Below are positions 47,063 through 56,897 of a DNA stretch of 64,000 nt, one piece after another. Within the stretch, counting starts at the first letter, position 1. Every line of letters starts with the position of its first letter. The notes below the pieces were generated by a model. That model was given only the letters and a program-made list of their open reading frames with translations. It was not told the DNA's origin and did no database searches. Source of the stretch: Tricholoma matsutake (taxonomy: Eukaryota; Basidiomycota; Agaricomycetes; Agaricales; Tricholomataceae); contig AP026547.1 in the NCBI GenBank assembly GCA_026075535.2, forward strand, positions 6,820,001 through 6,884,000, read 5' to 3'. Made by a program: the position numbers and the translations under genes.

Positions 47063-47857
47063 GTATTCAATGGATTGTTACAACCCCATTCAGCATTCTG
47101 CCTCTTCACCTGGAATATGACAGCAGGGTGAACAGTAGAACCATCAGCACAGATTGCTTCAATGACTATAACAAGCTCTCAGTTACCATCTTCAATAGAA
47201 TAGGCTGTCTTCTGATATCTGTCCACCATTACCGCAACCTTCGCACCAATACCAAGTTGAACACCCTTCTCGTCCATATTGTATGGGTTCTTGGGCAAGA
47301 TGTCATACTCCTTGATCAGCTCATCAAGCATGTCAAAGAATTCACCCACTGCAAACTGATTCAGCACCTTTGCACACGCTGCTTCTAACCCTTGTGTTTT
47401 CTTTATCTTCAGGTCTGGGTGACACTTGAGGAACCATTTGGGCCATGATCCCCCAACCTGCTGACCAGAAATTTCTCCCGGATACAATGCAACAGTCGCA
47501 TATGTGAGTGGGATGCCACAGCGACCTTGCACTTTGATCCACTTGACCAAAACCTGCTGTTAGAAGCTGCTCATTGACATGTGCTTCCTGATGAGTTTTG
47601 CCACCTTCACAGAGATCAAGGAATACAAAAATGCAACAAGAAAATAACATACCCTTCAAACGACAAGCAATGGAGGTTCATGGGATGTTGAAGTCTCTCT
47701 CAGCTTGACGGATTGAGTAGTTAGGATCTCCATTGGCTTTGGTACTGGACCCTTGAATTGTGGCCAGAGAAAGCTGCATACATTCTTCCTGAGATTTCTC
47801 AAGAATGTCACTGGGTACATTCACGGTAGGATATGGTGAGAATGATGAACTGGACAT

Positions 47858-48771
47858 TATAGAAAGCTGGAGACTGCGCGATGGATGGGTGAGTTTTGTT
47901 GTATCTGGGAATGACGCCAGAGCACAGTGAGACTTATGTTGGCACTAGAGACTATGCCATGTATTGGAGAACATCAAAACCTCATGTATACTGCATTTTC
48001 ATAGGTACAGGACATGAAGCAGTTTCGTGTATAAGTGCAGGTTTCCATGCAGAACAATGTTAATTAACAGGGTGCGAGAACAATGTTACATTCATATTCT
48101 GGATGTTGCAGCTGATTAGTCACATTGAAAATGTGAGGAAAGGGGCTGGATTATGCACTGCAGTCATCTGTTTCCCTTGTTGTCGCCTCAGAAGCACACA
48201 TTAATCTCTTAGCACGCCCACACCAAAAACACATGTCCAGGTGTAATGGTCCCTCTAGCCACATAAATAAATTCCATAAAAATCTGAAAGACAGATGAAA
48301 GGAAGGATAAAGTCAGTATGATATGGATCTAACATAGTCCAGCAGTGTACCAAGCCATCCTTGGCTGCAGAAGGCCAAGGAATCTACTGATGTCCAGGTC
48401 TCCTGAGAAAGGGATGGAGCCATGAAACTTGTGCCAGGTAGCCTTTGCAGACTCATTGCAGACAAATGGATTGTGGATGGGAGATGTATGGATGTGAGGA
48501 ACGTGTGTACAATGTTTGGAAGGATTTGAAGAACAAATGTGCTGACCACACTGCATTTCCATATTGGGCCAGATGACCAAGCTTAGCCAAATAGCCGATT
48601 TGCTGGTTCAGCTGAACAAAAGTACCCACAACACATCACCACATCATTGCCACTGGTCCCCATGTTACCCAAAAAAAGGTGCTCAAATGGCATACTTACA
48701 GCTCACAATCAAAGGTTTTGGAATCATGGCAAGTTACAGGTAGAAAATGCCAAGTGGTCCACTAGTCAGGG
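47858..48771. other. Stretch between the two transposon nests
   Basis: 5' flank of the pogo-like gene, then non-coding sequence. The minus frames near 48580-48313 (HTSPIHNPF, FSGDLDISRFLGLLQPRM) look weakly protein-like but are broken; not identified. Confidence 0.35.
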
Positions 48772-48969
48772 TGTTGTGAGTTGGAGGGGGGTCCCTTAAG
48801 ATCACGCAGGAGCTAAACACGAATAACATATATTATCATGTGTACTCGAGGTGGTAGTAAAGGATTGCTTATGTAAAATAGAAGGCTGGTCCCTTTATAG
48901 GGGCCAGCCAGGTCAATAGCAAAGAAATATAATATATACAAATGCAGGGTCAAGCCCCGGGTCACCACA
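48772..48969 (-). repeat. 3' LTR of Gypsy element 2
   Basis: 198 bp reading tgttgtgagttgg ... gggtcaccaca on the plus strand; imperfect inverted ends TGTTGTGA / TCACCACA. Only one copy is in the window, so the limits rest on the ends and on the adjoining purine tract. Confidence 0.7.
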
Positions 48970-48980
48970 CCCTCCCCCTT
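48970..48980 (-). other. Polypurine tract of Gypsy element 2
   Basis: On the element sense strand aagggggaggg directly precedes the TGTGGTGACC start of the LTR, the usual primer site for plus-strand DNA. Confidence 0.75.
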
Positions 48981-50897
48981 AGGCTTCGTCCAGGGGAGAA
49001 GCATAATGTTTTGAGTAAGTAGACAATCTCGAAGAGAGTATCATCTGGCATGTGGGTATTGTCGGGGTACGACGAGGTGAATCAATTCGTTTGTTTATTA
49101 AAAAACGCGAAGACCTTATTTAGTAGGGTCATCGGGGATGTGGGTATCGTCGAGGCTCAACGATGATAAGTTGGACTCATCGAGGTTCGACGAGGAATCG
49201 GGGAGGTTGACGTTGACTATCATACGTCTAACTTCCTCCAGAGTTGTGGGTACAGGGTCTTCGCACTCGTAATCGGGCACGGAAGAAAGCAGGGTCGTTT
49301 TGTTGTTTGATGCCAACGAAGACAATTGGGATATGGGTGTCTCTGGGGAGTTCCCCAGAGCCGAGGTGTCCGTCGTTTGCCCTTCATCAAGAGGGAAACG
49401 GTCCTTATCAATGGTGGACTTATCGATGGTGAATGTTTCATTGTTGGATGAAGAGACGGAGTCAGTGGTATCACCGTCATCCTCAGCATCTCTAACTTTT
49501 CGCGGCTTGGTAGACGTGACTGGAGTGAATTTGCTAACGGACTTCTTGTGCCCGTTAGGAGGGATGCCGGCGGTGACTCTCCTAGCTCTCTTCAAGGCCT
49601 TCTTCTGGCCTTGAGTCACCTTGACAATGAGGGGGGATCCGGACCATCCTGAGTTCGGATCGTTCTCCAGGGAATATTCCTCTGGAGGAGTTGGACACCA
49701 GCCAGACAGATATGAAGGTCTGGCGCTGGCAGGGGGTTGGATGTCCATGCGAGAGGTGCTCGCATGCATAGATGCAGATAGTCCAGCAGAGAATCCGGAG
49801 GACGGGGCAGTGGAAGTCATTGATTCAGGGTGAGGTCGCCCTGAATGAGAGGGAGCTCCGCCCCTGGTGGGAGCGGTGGATTCTCTTTTTCTTTTTCTTC
49901 GTGGCTCTCGAAGGGCCACGTTGTTAGGCCCGGTGATCCACCACCAGGGTTCAGACATCAGAGGAGCGTCCTCTGAATGGGTATTTTGATGTTGCCGCAG
50001 ACGTCTTACGATGTCTGCAGCGGTAGAAGACTCTTCCAAATGGGAAGAGTTGGCAGTAGCCGTCGCTGTAAGCCAGCCGATGGCATAGTGAGAACCTTCT
50101 CAGACTTCCTCGTCCAAGACTCCCATAGAAGCGAGGTGTCGTACGACGTCCTCAAGGGAAATTGTATTGCTGCTGATCAGCATGGGCTGCTGACGGCACA
50201 TGGGGGACAGTGAGAGGCGTTCGCGCTCTCGAATCTGTCGGTACAATCCCGGTGTGGCTAGTACCTCCACAATACAAAGGTAGAGAAGTAGTTTGGCTTC
50301 AGGGGAGAGCCCTGAAGGAATCTGTTGATGAAGCAGGAGTTGTCCCCTGACGTGTGGGAGGGAGACCCTCTGTTTGTCCAGTAGGGTACCAGGGTGGAAT
50401 CGCCACTGGTACAGGTGTCAGTGCATGAATTGCGCCCACGTTTCAGCAGAATCCAGGAGTGAGGGTTGCTCCAGGCGAGTAGGGTTGTTGAGTCGGCGTA
50501 ATCCTCAAGCCGACTGCATTTGAACAGGGAGCCAACTGGGCAATCTCCAGTGGGCAAGGGCATAAGTCATCAGGGGCATTTGAGCCCCTGAAGGAGTGTC
50601 ATTGACGAACCGCATGTACTCGCGCATTCATTCCAACATTGCGAAGTTCCCGGAGGTGTGGGCCATCCAGGACCAGCTATCAAATTCCTCAGTGTTCTGA
50701 GGAATGGACATAGGAACTTGGCCATGCAGCTTGGGAGCTGGTTTCCAGTTCACCGTCCTGGGAATGTCAGGGCCCGAGAATGTATATCTCGGGGGTGGAA
50801 GGTTAGGAAGAGGTGGGTAGACCTCGTTCATGTTAACATCCTCATCGGGGACGACAGGGCGGGGAGCAGGAGGTGGAGCAGGCCGAGAGGCTGCACC

Positions 50898-51323
50898 TAT
50901 AAGGGCAACCTAAGCCTCTAGCAAAGGGAAATCCGAAGTTAAAATTATACTACATAATACAGGCATTGGGGGCGCACCTAGCAAAGGGAAATCCGAAGAG
51001 AAAACTCTAAGGATCCCCTTGCTGATGCCCAGTATATGTGAAGACGACAAAAATCAAATATAACCTAAAAATAGAAAAAGGCGGAGATAGGCGGATCAAG
51101 GCCACCGAATGACATCATACCAAGGGGTATGTGTCGGAAGGGGTACTCCACCTCTAAATATAAAAGTGTCAACATATACAAACATGATAGCAAGGGAAAA
51201 TTAGTAATAAAATCCGGAAAAATCATAGAAAATGAAGAATAGAAGGAAATGAGGTGGGGAAAAATATGGGACGAACATAAAAAATAGGAAAAACACACAG
51301 GGCACCCCCTTAGTCCCCTTACA
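50898..51323 (-). repeat. 3' LTR of the intact chromovirus
   Basis: 426 bp. On the element strand it starts TGTAAGGGGACTAAGG and ends GCCCTTATA, so the usual CA end is TA in both copies. It contains a TATA-like tttatatttag and an inner direct repeat ctagcaaagggaaatccgaa. Confidence 0.95.
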
Positions 51324-51336
51324 TCACCCCCTCTCT
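51324..51336 (-). other. Polypurine tract of the intact chromovirus
   Basis: agagagggggtga on the element strand, directly before the 3' LTR. The gag-pol stop TAG (51335-51337) overlaps its first bases. Confidence 0.8.
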
Positions 51337-54300
51337 AAGATGCATCGCCCCGATGCATTCGAAATCGTATACGACCAAAGTCCATGACTTGAATGCGACG
51401 CGGTGCAGCAGTGTGCCGTCGGTGGAATTCCTTGATTAACCGAGGGGCATTTACGTCAGACTCTTCGACCCATGAGTTCTCCTCATACCCATAACCCTTC
51501 CAATGTACCAAATACTGGAGTTTTCCTCGACGCAAACGGCTGTCCAAGATTGACTCGACTTCATATTGGGGTTCTCCCTCGATCACTGTAGGTGGTGGTG
51601 GTGGGTGTGAATGGCGTCCTGGGAATGGATCTGGGGGAGCTGGAAGCAATTTGACGACATGGAAGACGGGATGGAGTCTGGACATGGAGGCTGGGAGGCG
51701 TAGACGATAGGCATGTGTTCCAACGCACTTGACAATGGGGAAAGGTCCCAAGAAGCGATGAGCGAGTTTCTTGGATGGACGTGTAGTGGAGATGTCACTG
51801 GAGTCAAGATAAACTCGATCACCAACCTTGTACTGAGGGGTTGGGGAGTGGCGCTGGTTGTAAAATCGCGCCATGTCGTCCTTCGCCTTTGCTAAGGCTG
51901 CCCTTGCCTCCTCCAAGCTATCCCTCATGCGTTCTGTGAACTCATTCACTGTCTCGATGTGTGAGGGAGTTTGGCGAGGTTCAAATCCCATGCGTGGATG
52001 TCGTCCAGTGTCTAAGAGGAAAGGGGTCTGTTGAGTGGAAGCATGGACATGGTTGTTGTATCCGAACTCGGCCAAAGGAAGGAGATCATCCCAATCGTCC
52101 TGGCGTTCATTGACAAAGAGGCGGATGTACTGCTCCAGTTCCTGGTTGACTCGCTCCATCTGGCCATCAGTTTGTGGGTGATAAGCAGTTGAAGCGAGGA
52201 GTTTGATCCCCAGGAGTCGGTACAGCTCACGAGTGAACTCTGCCATGAACTGAGGGCCACGATCCGAGAGGAAGGCACCAGGAAGTCCATGTAACTTCCA
52301 CACGTGGTGGAGGTAGAGTCGAGCGGCACCTAGGGCACTGACAGTGGTGTGAGTGGGAATGAAGTGAGTGCGTTTTCCCACTGAGTCAACTGTGCACATC
52401 ACCGCATCAAACCCGTTTGACTCTGGCAATTCCACCACAAAGTCGACGCTGACGACATCCCAACGACTCTCTGGAACAGGAAGAGGGTGTAGCTCACCAA
52501 TAGGCTTGCGACGAGGGACCTTGGTGCGTAAGCAAAGGTCACAAGTGTGACAATACTGACCAATGAGCCGTGACATTTGTGGCCACCAATAGTTCCGTGA
52601 GGTGAGCTCCAAGGTCTTCCAGCGTCCAGGGTGGCCAGCAATCTGTGAGTCATGGTGTTGGGATATGATGCGCCGGCGAAGGTCTGGGTCATTGGGAACA
52701 TAGATGCGATCCCTGAAATACAACAAGTCCTCCTTTTCAGCCCACTCTGCCGCACGTAAGGAAAGGGTCGATCCCTTCCTCAGTTCTTTAACAGCTCGGG
52801 CAACAACATCCTCATGTAAACCGCTACGGTTTGCGCGACGAATGTCACGTAGAATGTCCCGCTCCTCGCCCTGGGGTACGATGCCTTCCAGTGCCCGAAT
52901 GGTGAACAGGTCTGGCTGCAACAGCACAATGTTTTGGTTGTCACCGCTGCCATCCCCATGGTCTGCACGTCGGGATAGGGCATCGGTCTTCCCCATGCTG
53001 CGACCCGGACGGTGGTGCAAGGAGAAGTCGAATCTAGATAGATACAGGGACCAACGAGCTTGACGACGGTTCAATTTCTTGGCCGTCATGAAGTACTCGA
53101 GGTTCTTGTGATCCGTCCAAATTTCCACCTTGTGTTGGGCACCCTCGAGGAAGTGTCGCCACTCCTCAAGCGCACGCATTATCGCCAACATCTCCTTGTC
53201 ATGGATCTCGTAGTTTCTCTCTACAGCACTAAGGCTTTTGGAGTAGAACGCAACAGGATGCCACTTCTGGTCCTCCGGAGACTGCTGAGACAACACAGCG
53301 CCCGTCGCAAAGTCAGAACTGTCAGCTTCTACACGAAAAGGACGCGAATCGTCAGCAAAGGTAAGGATCGGAGCAGAAGTGACCATCTCCTTAAGCTTTT
53401 CGAACGCCTCCTGTTGTGCATTATCCCACCTCCATGCCTCCTTCCCTGTCAAGTCGAACAGCGGTCGTGCATGATGTGAGAAATCCTTGATAAAACGCCG
53501 ATAAAAATTGATGAAGCCCAGGAAAGACTGCACCTCCTTCTTGTTTGTGGGTGTAGGCCAAGCTGTGACCCCATTTACCTTGATAGGATCCATCTCCACT
53601 TGACCCTCCAAGATAATCAGGCCGAGGTACTCGATCTTGGTCCTTTCGAACTCGCATTTGTCCTGACGAAGGTAGAGTTTGTACCGTCGAAGTCGCTCTA
53701 GGACGAGGCGCGTGATGCGACGGTGCTCTTCAACCGTGCGAGTGAAGATGAGGATGTCGTCGAGATAGATGCAGACAACGCCTTCGAGGATGAGGTTATG
53801 GAAGATGTCGTTCATCATGGTCTGAAAGGTGGCAGGGCTATTAGTAAGGCCAAAGAACATGACAAGCGGTTCAAAAAGACCACGGTTGGTACGAAAGGCT
53901 GCCTTCCACTCATCTCCCTCCTTTATCCTCACATTATTATAGCCCCAACGGACATCGAGCTTGGTGAAGTATCGGGCTCCACGGAGCTGGTTTACGAGTT
54001 CGGAGATGAGGGGTAGTGGGTAGCGATTTTTGACCGTGATGTTGTTGAGTCTTCTGTAGTCTTGAACCGGTCGAAGTGAGCCATCCTTCTTCTTGACAAA
54101 GAAAAAGGGAGAGGCCATGGGTGACTTCGATGGTCGAATACGTCCAGAGGCCAGGTGCTCGTCGATGAACTGGTCAAGCTGCCGTTGTTCCTCCGGAGAG
54201 AGAGGATAGACCTTGCAGGATGAAGGGGTTGCGCCGGGGGTGAGTTCGATCGCGTGATCCCATGGCTTACGCGCAGGAAGAGAGTCGAATGACTCCTTGG

Positions 54301-56305
54301 AGAACACGTCTCCAAACTCATGGAGATGAGGGAGTAAGGAGTTAGTAGAGGATTTAGCAGCGTTGTTTTTGTGGAAGGCCTCGGCGAGGCGTTGGGATAT
54401 GTTTGATGTGGCACACACCTCATGCGATGAGCGAATCGCAGTGTAGAAGATCCGATCACCCTCCTCCACTTCCTCTGGGTCCTCATCATCATCATCCGAG
54501 TCCGGCATTAGATCAGGAACCCCTTCCAATTCCACTTCAGGTATAGGCAGGGGTCCAGCACGACACTTCTGAGTTCGTCGTATTGCCGCCCCCTGTCCAC
54601 GACGTTCTTGCCTGGCTTCTGTGAAACACGTCCGACAGCGGGATGGACATCGGCTCATGGTAACCTCCCCGGTGCGCCAGTCGACCTCTGGGTTATGGTC
54701 TCGAAGCCATGGATATCCCAAAATCGCCTTTTGCTTTCCTAATTGAGTGACAGCAAAAAGGGCACGCTCACTATGATCTTTGTAACAGAGAACCAGGTCT
54801 GCAACCTCTCGGATGGCACCAGCTTCATTTGGGGATCCATCCACGTTATATACAGGTATCGGACGTGAGAGTGAGCGAGTATTTAGACGATGTTGTTGTA
54901 CCAGATGGGAATCGATGAAGAGACCAGTCGCACCAGAGTCCAGGAGCGCAGAAACACCGAGTATCTGTCCAGTGTCGGTCGTCTGCAGTTCGATGGCTAG
55001 GTTTAAGGAATGTGCAGAGGGAGTGGATGCCACAATATACTTGTGTGGTAGTTTACGCTCCCATGATTTAATTTTGGGACGTGGAGTAGAAGGAGAGATG
55101 GGGAGAGCAGGTACGTCTTTAGCCAACTTCGAAGGGTCAGAGAGGGGAGCAGTCACAGAAATGGATTCATTCTCCAGGGATTCAACTGACAAGATGCGAA
55201 TAGGAAAATCCTGCTCCTCTACAACTTCCAGCTTAACCTCCTCTGCAACTTGATCCTTCGCTTCCTCAACATCTACAAGTGCCAACAGATCTTGCAGGAG
55301 TTTGTCTCGTCCCTCGGGGGTGAGCATGCGGATATCCTGACGATGGGGACATGCTCCAGCCCTGTGTCCAGGTTCCCCACAACGGTAGCAGAGATCCAAC
55401 TTACGTGCACGGCTGCGGGCTGCATCAACATCCATTGGTACTGGGATATTGACGGCTGGTGTGGGAGTTTGACGAGCAGGAATGGGGTTAGGGCGGGGGA
55501 GGCTTCGATTGAAGGTGTAGGGTGTATGAGTGGTAGTTGGAGCATGGAATGCAGCATTAAACGCCGCATTTGTGAGTCGGTTCTCGTCACAGAGTGAAGC
55601 AGCTTCATACCAAGCAAGGATATCATCGTCCGCTGGGCGCCCTTCCAACATCTGTGCAATCTGGTCCTGAATTTCTCGGTTGAGCCCCCGTCGGAACTTC
55701 ACCACCACTGGTAACCCACTCCCATACCCTGCCATGTCCACCAAATCCTTGAACTCATCGATATAGTCGTCCACGGATCGACGTCCCTGGTGGTAAGTGG
55801 ATGACTCAAGTCGTGTCACTGCTCGGTGGCGTTCATTGAGGGGGCAGAAGTGGCGTACGAACTCAGCTTGAAAGTCACCCCAAGTGGAGAAAGGTAGAGA
55901 ACCGAGTTCTTTAGTTTGACGTAGGATACGGTCCACATAGAGATAGGCGCGTTCAGATTTCATGTATGTGAAGGCCCAATAAATTTTTGCAGCCTCATCG
56001 ACGAATTGATGCGACTGGAGACTAATGTATAACTCACAGGAATTAAGGAATGCACGTCCCTGCGCACGTGCACCATTAAATTCGGCGGGGGGGGACGGTT
56101 TGATCTGGGCACGTTCCTTAGTGGACGCGTTTGGCAAAACATCGTTGTTGGGTGCGCTTGGAGTTGTGAAGGGGGAACTATTAGTCGTAGGGTTAGCCTG
56201 GAGGGTCCTAACGAAGTTTTCAATCGTAGATTTAAGCGAGTCGATTTGCGCGCGCATTCCTGAAACGTCGCTTTCAAGCGCGTCGAAGCATTCTGATGTG
56301 TCCAT
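51335..56305 (-). CDS. Gag-Pol polyprotein of the intact chromovirus (1656 residues)
   Basis: A single open frame from ATG 56305 to TAG 51335. Order: Gag capsid-like region (about 60-260) and zinc knuckle CYRCGEPGHRAGAC (about 310, CX2CX4HX4C); protease ALLDSGATGLF (about 455); reverse transcriptase (about 700-900) with VKKKDGSLRPVQDYRRLN and YLDDILIF (about 845); RNase H ADSSDFATGAVLSQ (about 1000) and TDHKNLEYF; integrase zinc finger (GHPGRWKT..CHTCDLCLR, about 1220-1265) and core D-D-E in VDFVVELP, LSDRGPQF and HPQTDGQMERVNQ; then a C-terminal chromodomain (YEVESILDSRLRRGKLQYLV, HWKGYGYEENSWV, about 1570-1620). Every catalytic residue I checked is present. The chromodomain in such elements binds modified histones and steers integration to heterochromatin, which fits the transposon-rich site. 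Gag and Pol share one frame, as in Tf1/sushi-type elements. Confidence 0.97.
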   Translation of the reverse strand: MDTSECFDALESDVSGMRAQIDSLKSTIENFVRTLQANPTTNSSPFTTPSAPNNDVLPNASTKERAQIKPSPPAEFNGARAQGRAFLNSCELYISLQSHQFVDEAAKIYWAFTYMKSERAYLYVDRILRQTKELGSLPFSTWGDFQAEFVRHFCPLNERHRAVTRLESSTYHQGRRSVDDYIDEFKDLVDMAGYGSGLPVVVKFRRGLNREIQDQIAQMLEGRPADDDILAWYEAASLCDENRLTNAAFNAAFHAPTTTHTPYTFNRSLPRPNPIPARQTPTPAVNIPVPMDVDAARSRARKLDLCYRCGEPGHRAGACPHRQDIRMLTPEGRDKLLQDLLALVDVEEAKDQVAEEVKLEVVEEQDFPIRILSVESLENESISVTAPLSDPSKLAKDVPALPISPSTPRPKIKSWERKLPHKYIVASTPSAHSLNLAIELQTTDTGQILGVSALLDSGATGLFIDSHLVQQHRLNTRSLSRPIPVYNVDGSPNEAGAIREVADLVLCYKDHSERALFAVTQLGKQKAILGYPWLRDHNPEVDWRTGEVTMSRCPSRCRTCFTEARQERRGQGAAIRRTQKCRAGPLPIPEVELEGVPDLMPDSDDDDEDPEEVEEGDRIFYTAIRSSHEVCATSNISQRLAEAFHKNNAAKSSTNSLLPHLHEFGDVFSKESFDSLPARKPWDHAIELTPGATPSSCKVYPLSPEEQRQLDQFIDEHLASGRIRPSKSPMASPFFFVKKKDGSLRPVQDYRRLNNITVKNRYPLPLISELVNQLRGARYFTKLDVRWGYNNVRIKEGDEWKAAFRTNRGLFEPLVMFFGLTNSPATFQTMMNDIFHNLILEGVVCIYLDDILIFTRTVEEHRRITRLVLERLRRYKLYLRQDKCEFERTKIEYLGLIILEGQVEMDPIKVNGVTAWPTPTNKKEVQSFLGFINFYRRFIKDFSHHARPLFDLTGKEAWRWDNAQQEAFEKLKEMVTSAPILTFADDSRPFRVEADSSDFATGAVLSQQSPEDQKWHPVAFYSKSLSAVERNYEIHDKEMLAIMRALEEWRHFLEGAQHKVEIWTDHKNLEYFMTAKKLNRRQARWSLYLSRFDFSLHHRPGRSMGKTDALSRRADHGDGSGDNQNIVLLQPDLFTIRALEGIVPQGEERDILRDIRRANRSGLHEDVVARAVKELRKGSTLSLRAAEWAEKEDLLYFRDRIYVPNDPDLRRRIISQHHDSQIAGHPGRWKTLELTSRNYWWPQMSRLIGQYCHTCDLCLRTKVPRRKPIGELHPLPVPESRWDVVSVDFVVELPESNGFDAVMCTVDSVGKRTHFIPTHTTVSALGAARLYLHHVWKLHGLPGAFLSDRGPQFMAEFTRELYRLLGIKLLASTAYHPQTDGQMERVNQELEQYIRLFVNERQDDWDDLLPLAEFGYNNHVHASTQQTPFLLDTGRHPRMGFEPRQTPSHIETVNEFTERMRDSLEEARAALAKAKDDMARFYNQRHSPTPQYKVGDRVYLDSSDISTTRPSKKLAHRFLGPFPIVKCVGTHAYRLRLPASMSRLHPVFHVVKLLPAPPDPFPGRHSHPPPPPTVIEGEPQYEVESILDSRLRRGKLQYLVHWKGYGYEENSWVEESDVNAPRLIKEFHRRHTAAPRRIQVMDFGRIRFRMHRGDAS

Positions 56306-56471
56306 GTCGCTAGGGAGCGCGTTTGGCGAAAATGGCGGCGCAATAAAGGCGAGAGTATCTGGAACGGTGTGTAGGGACTCTGTGGAGCTTTGGGAAGCGT
56401 CGTCCAGTCCGTACCTGCCTATTTTGGGCAGCGCGTTCGCGATTTTCGGGCCTTAGGGGAGAGTTTTCTAC

Positions 56472-56897
56472 TATAAGGGCAACCTAAGCCTCTAGCAAAG
56501 GGAAATCCGAAGTTAAAATTATACTACATAATACAGGCATTGGGGGCGCACCTAGCAAAGGGAAATCCAAAGAGAAAACTCTAAGGATCCCCTTGCTGAT
56601 GCCCAGTATATGTGAAGACGACAAAAATCAAATATAACCTAAAAATAGAAAAAGGCGGAGATAGGCGGATCAAGGCCGCCGAATGACATCATACCAAGGG
56701 GTATGTGTCGGAAGGGGTACTCCACCTCTAAATATAAAAGTGTCAACATATACAAACATGATAGCAAGGGAAAATTAGTAATAAAATCCGGAAAAATCAT
56801 AGAAAATGAAGAATAGAAGGAAATGAGGTGGGGAAAAATATGGGACGAACATAAAAAATAGGAAAAACACACAGGGCACCCCCTTAGTCCCCTTACA
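56472..56897 (-). repeat. 5' LTR of the intact chromovirus
   Basis: Copy of 50898-51323 with two differences (ccaaag for ccgaag; gccgccg for gccaccg). 166 bp of leader separate it from the gag-pol ATG. Confidence 0.95.

Larger units (their letters stand above)
40059..47857 (-). pseudogene. Pogo-like (CENP-B/DDE superfamily) transposase gene, split by a Gypsy element
   Basis: The minus-strand N-terminal part starts MSSSSFSPYPTVNVPSDILE (47857) and has a helix-turn-helix region (YSIRQAERDFNIP), an intron, then NPYNMDEKGVQLG with the first catalytic Asp. The exon reading AEWGCNNPLN stops at 47063 at the insertion. Beyond it (41372 down) comes a splice donor, an intron, then ISFSLNGWTDQELG, LNGHNSHCTF, HTTHALQPCDVGAFG, and SAFSKTGIWPLD. 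A Gly/Arg- and Ser/Gly-rich tail (GRGTRGGGRGRG) ends at 40059. Damage: TGA for an expected Arg after FNIP and after KEAAP, a frameshift after NEQLLT, another near 40620, and LNGH where the family has LDGH (catalytic Asp lost). Removing 41378-47062 plus one GTATT restores the reading through the junction. Confidence 0.88.
50898..56897 (-). mobile_element. Intact Ty3/Gypsy chromovirus (Gypsy element 3, 6.0 kb)
   Basis: Two 426-bp LTRs that differ by eye at two positions (both transitions), an uninterrupted gag-pol frame, and a perfect GCACC target duplication (50893-50897 and 56898-56902). The element is complete and young; it may be able to move (inference). It is inserted in ORF3 of the older Gypsy element 2, in the same orientation. 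Confidence 0.96.

Noticed and set aside
51065..51298. 77-codon frame inside the LTR (also in the 5' LTR copy)
   Set aside because: Repeated with the LTR, no protein-like pattern; chance frame.
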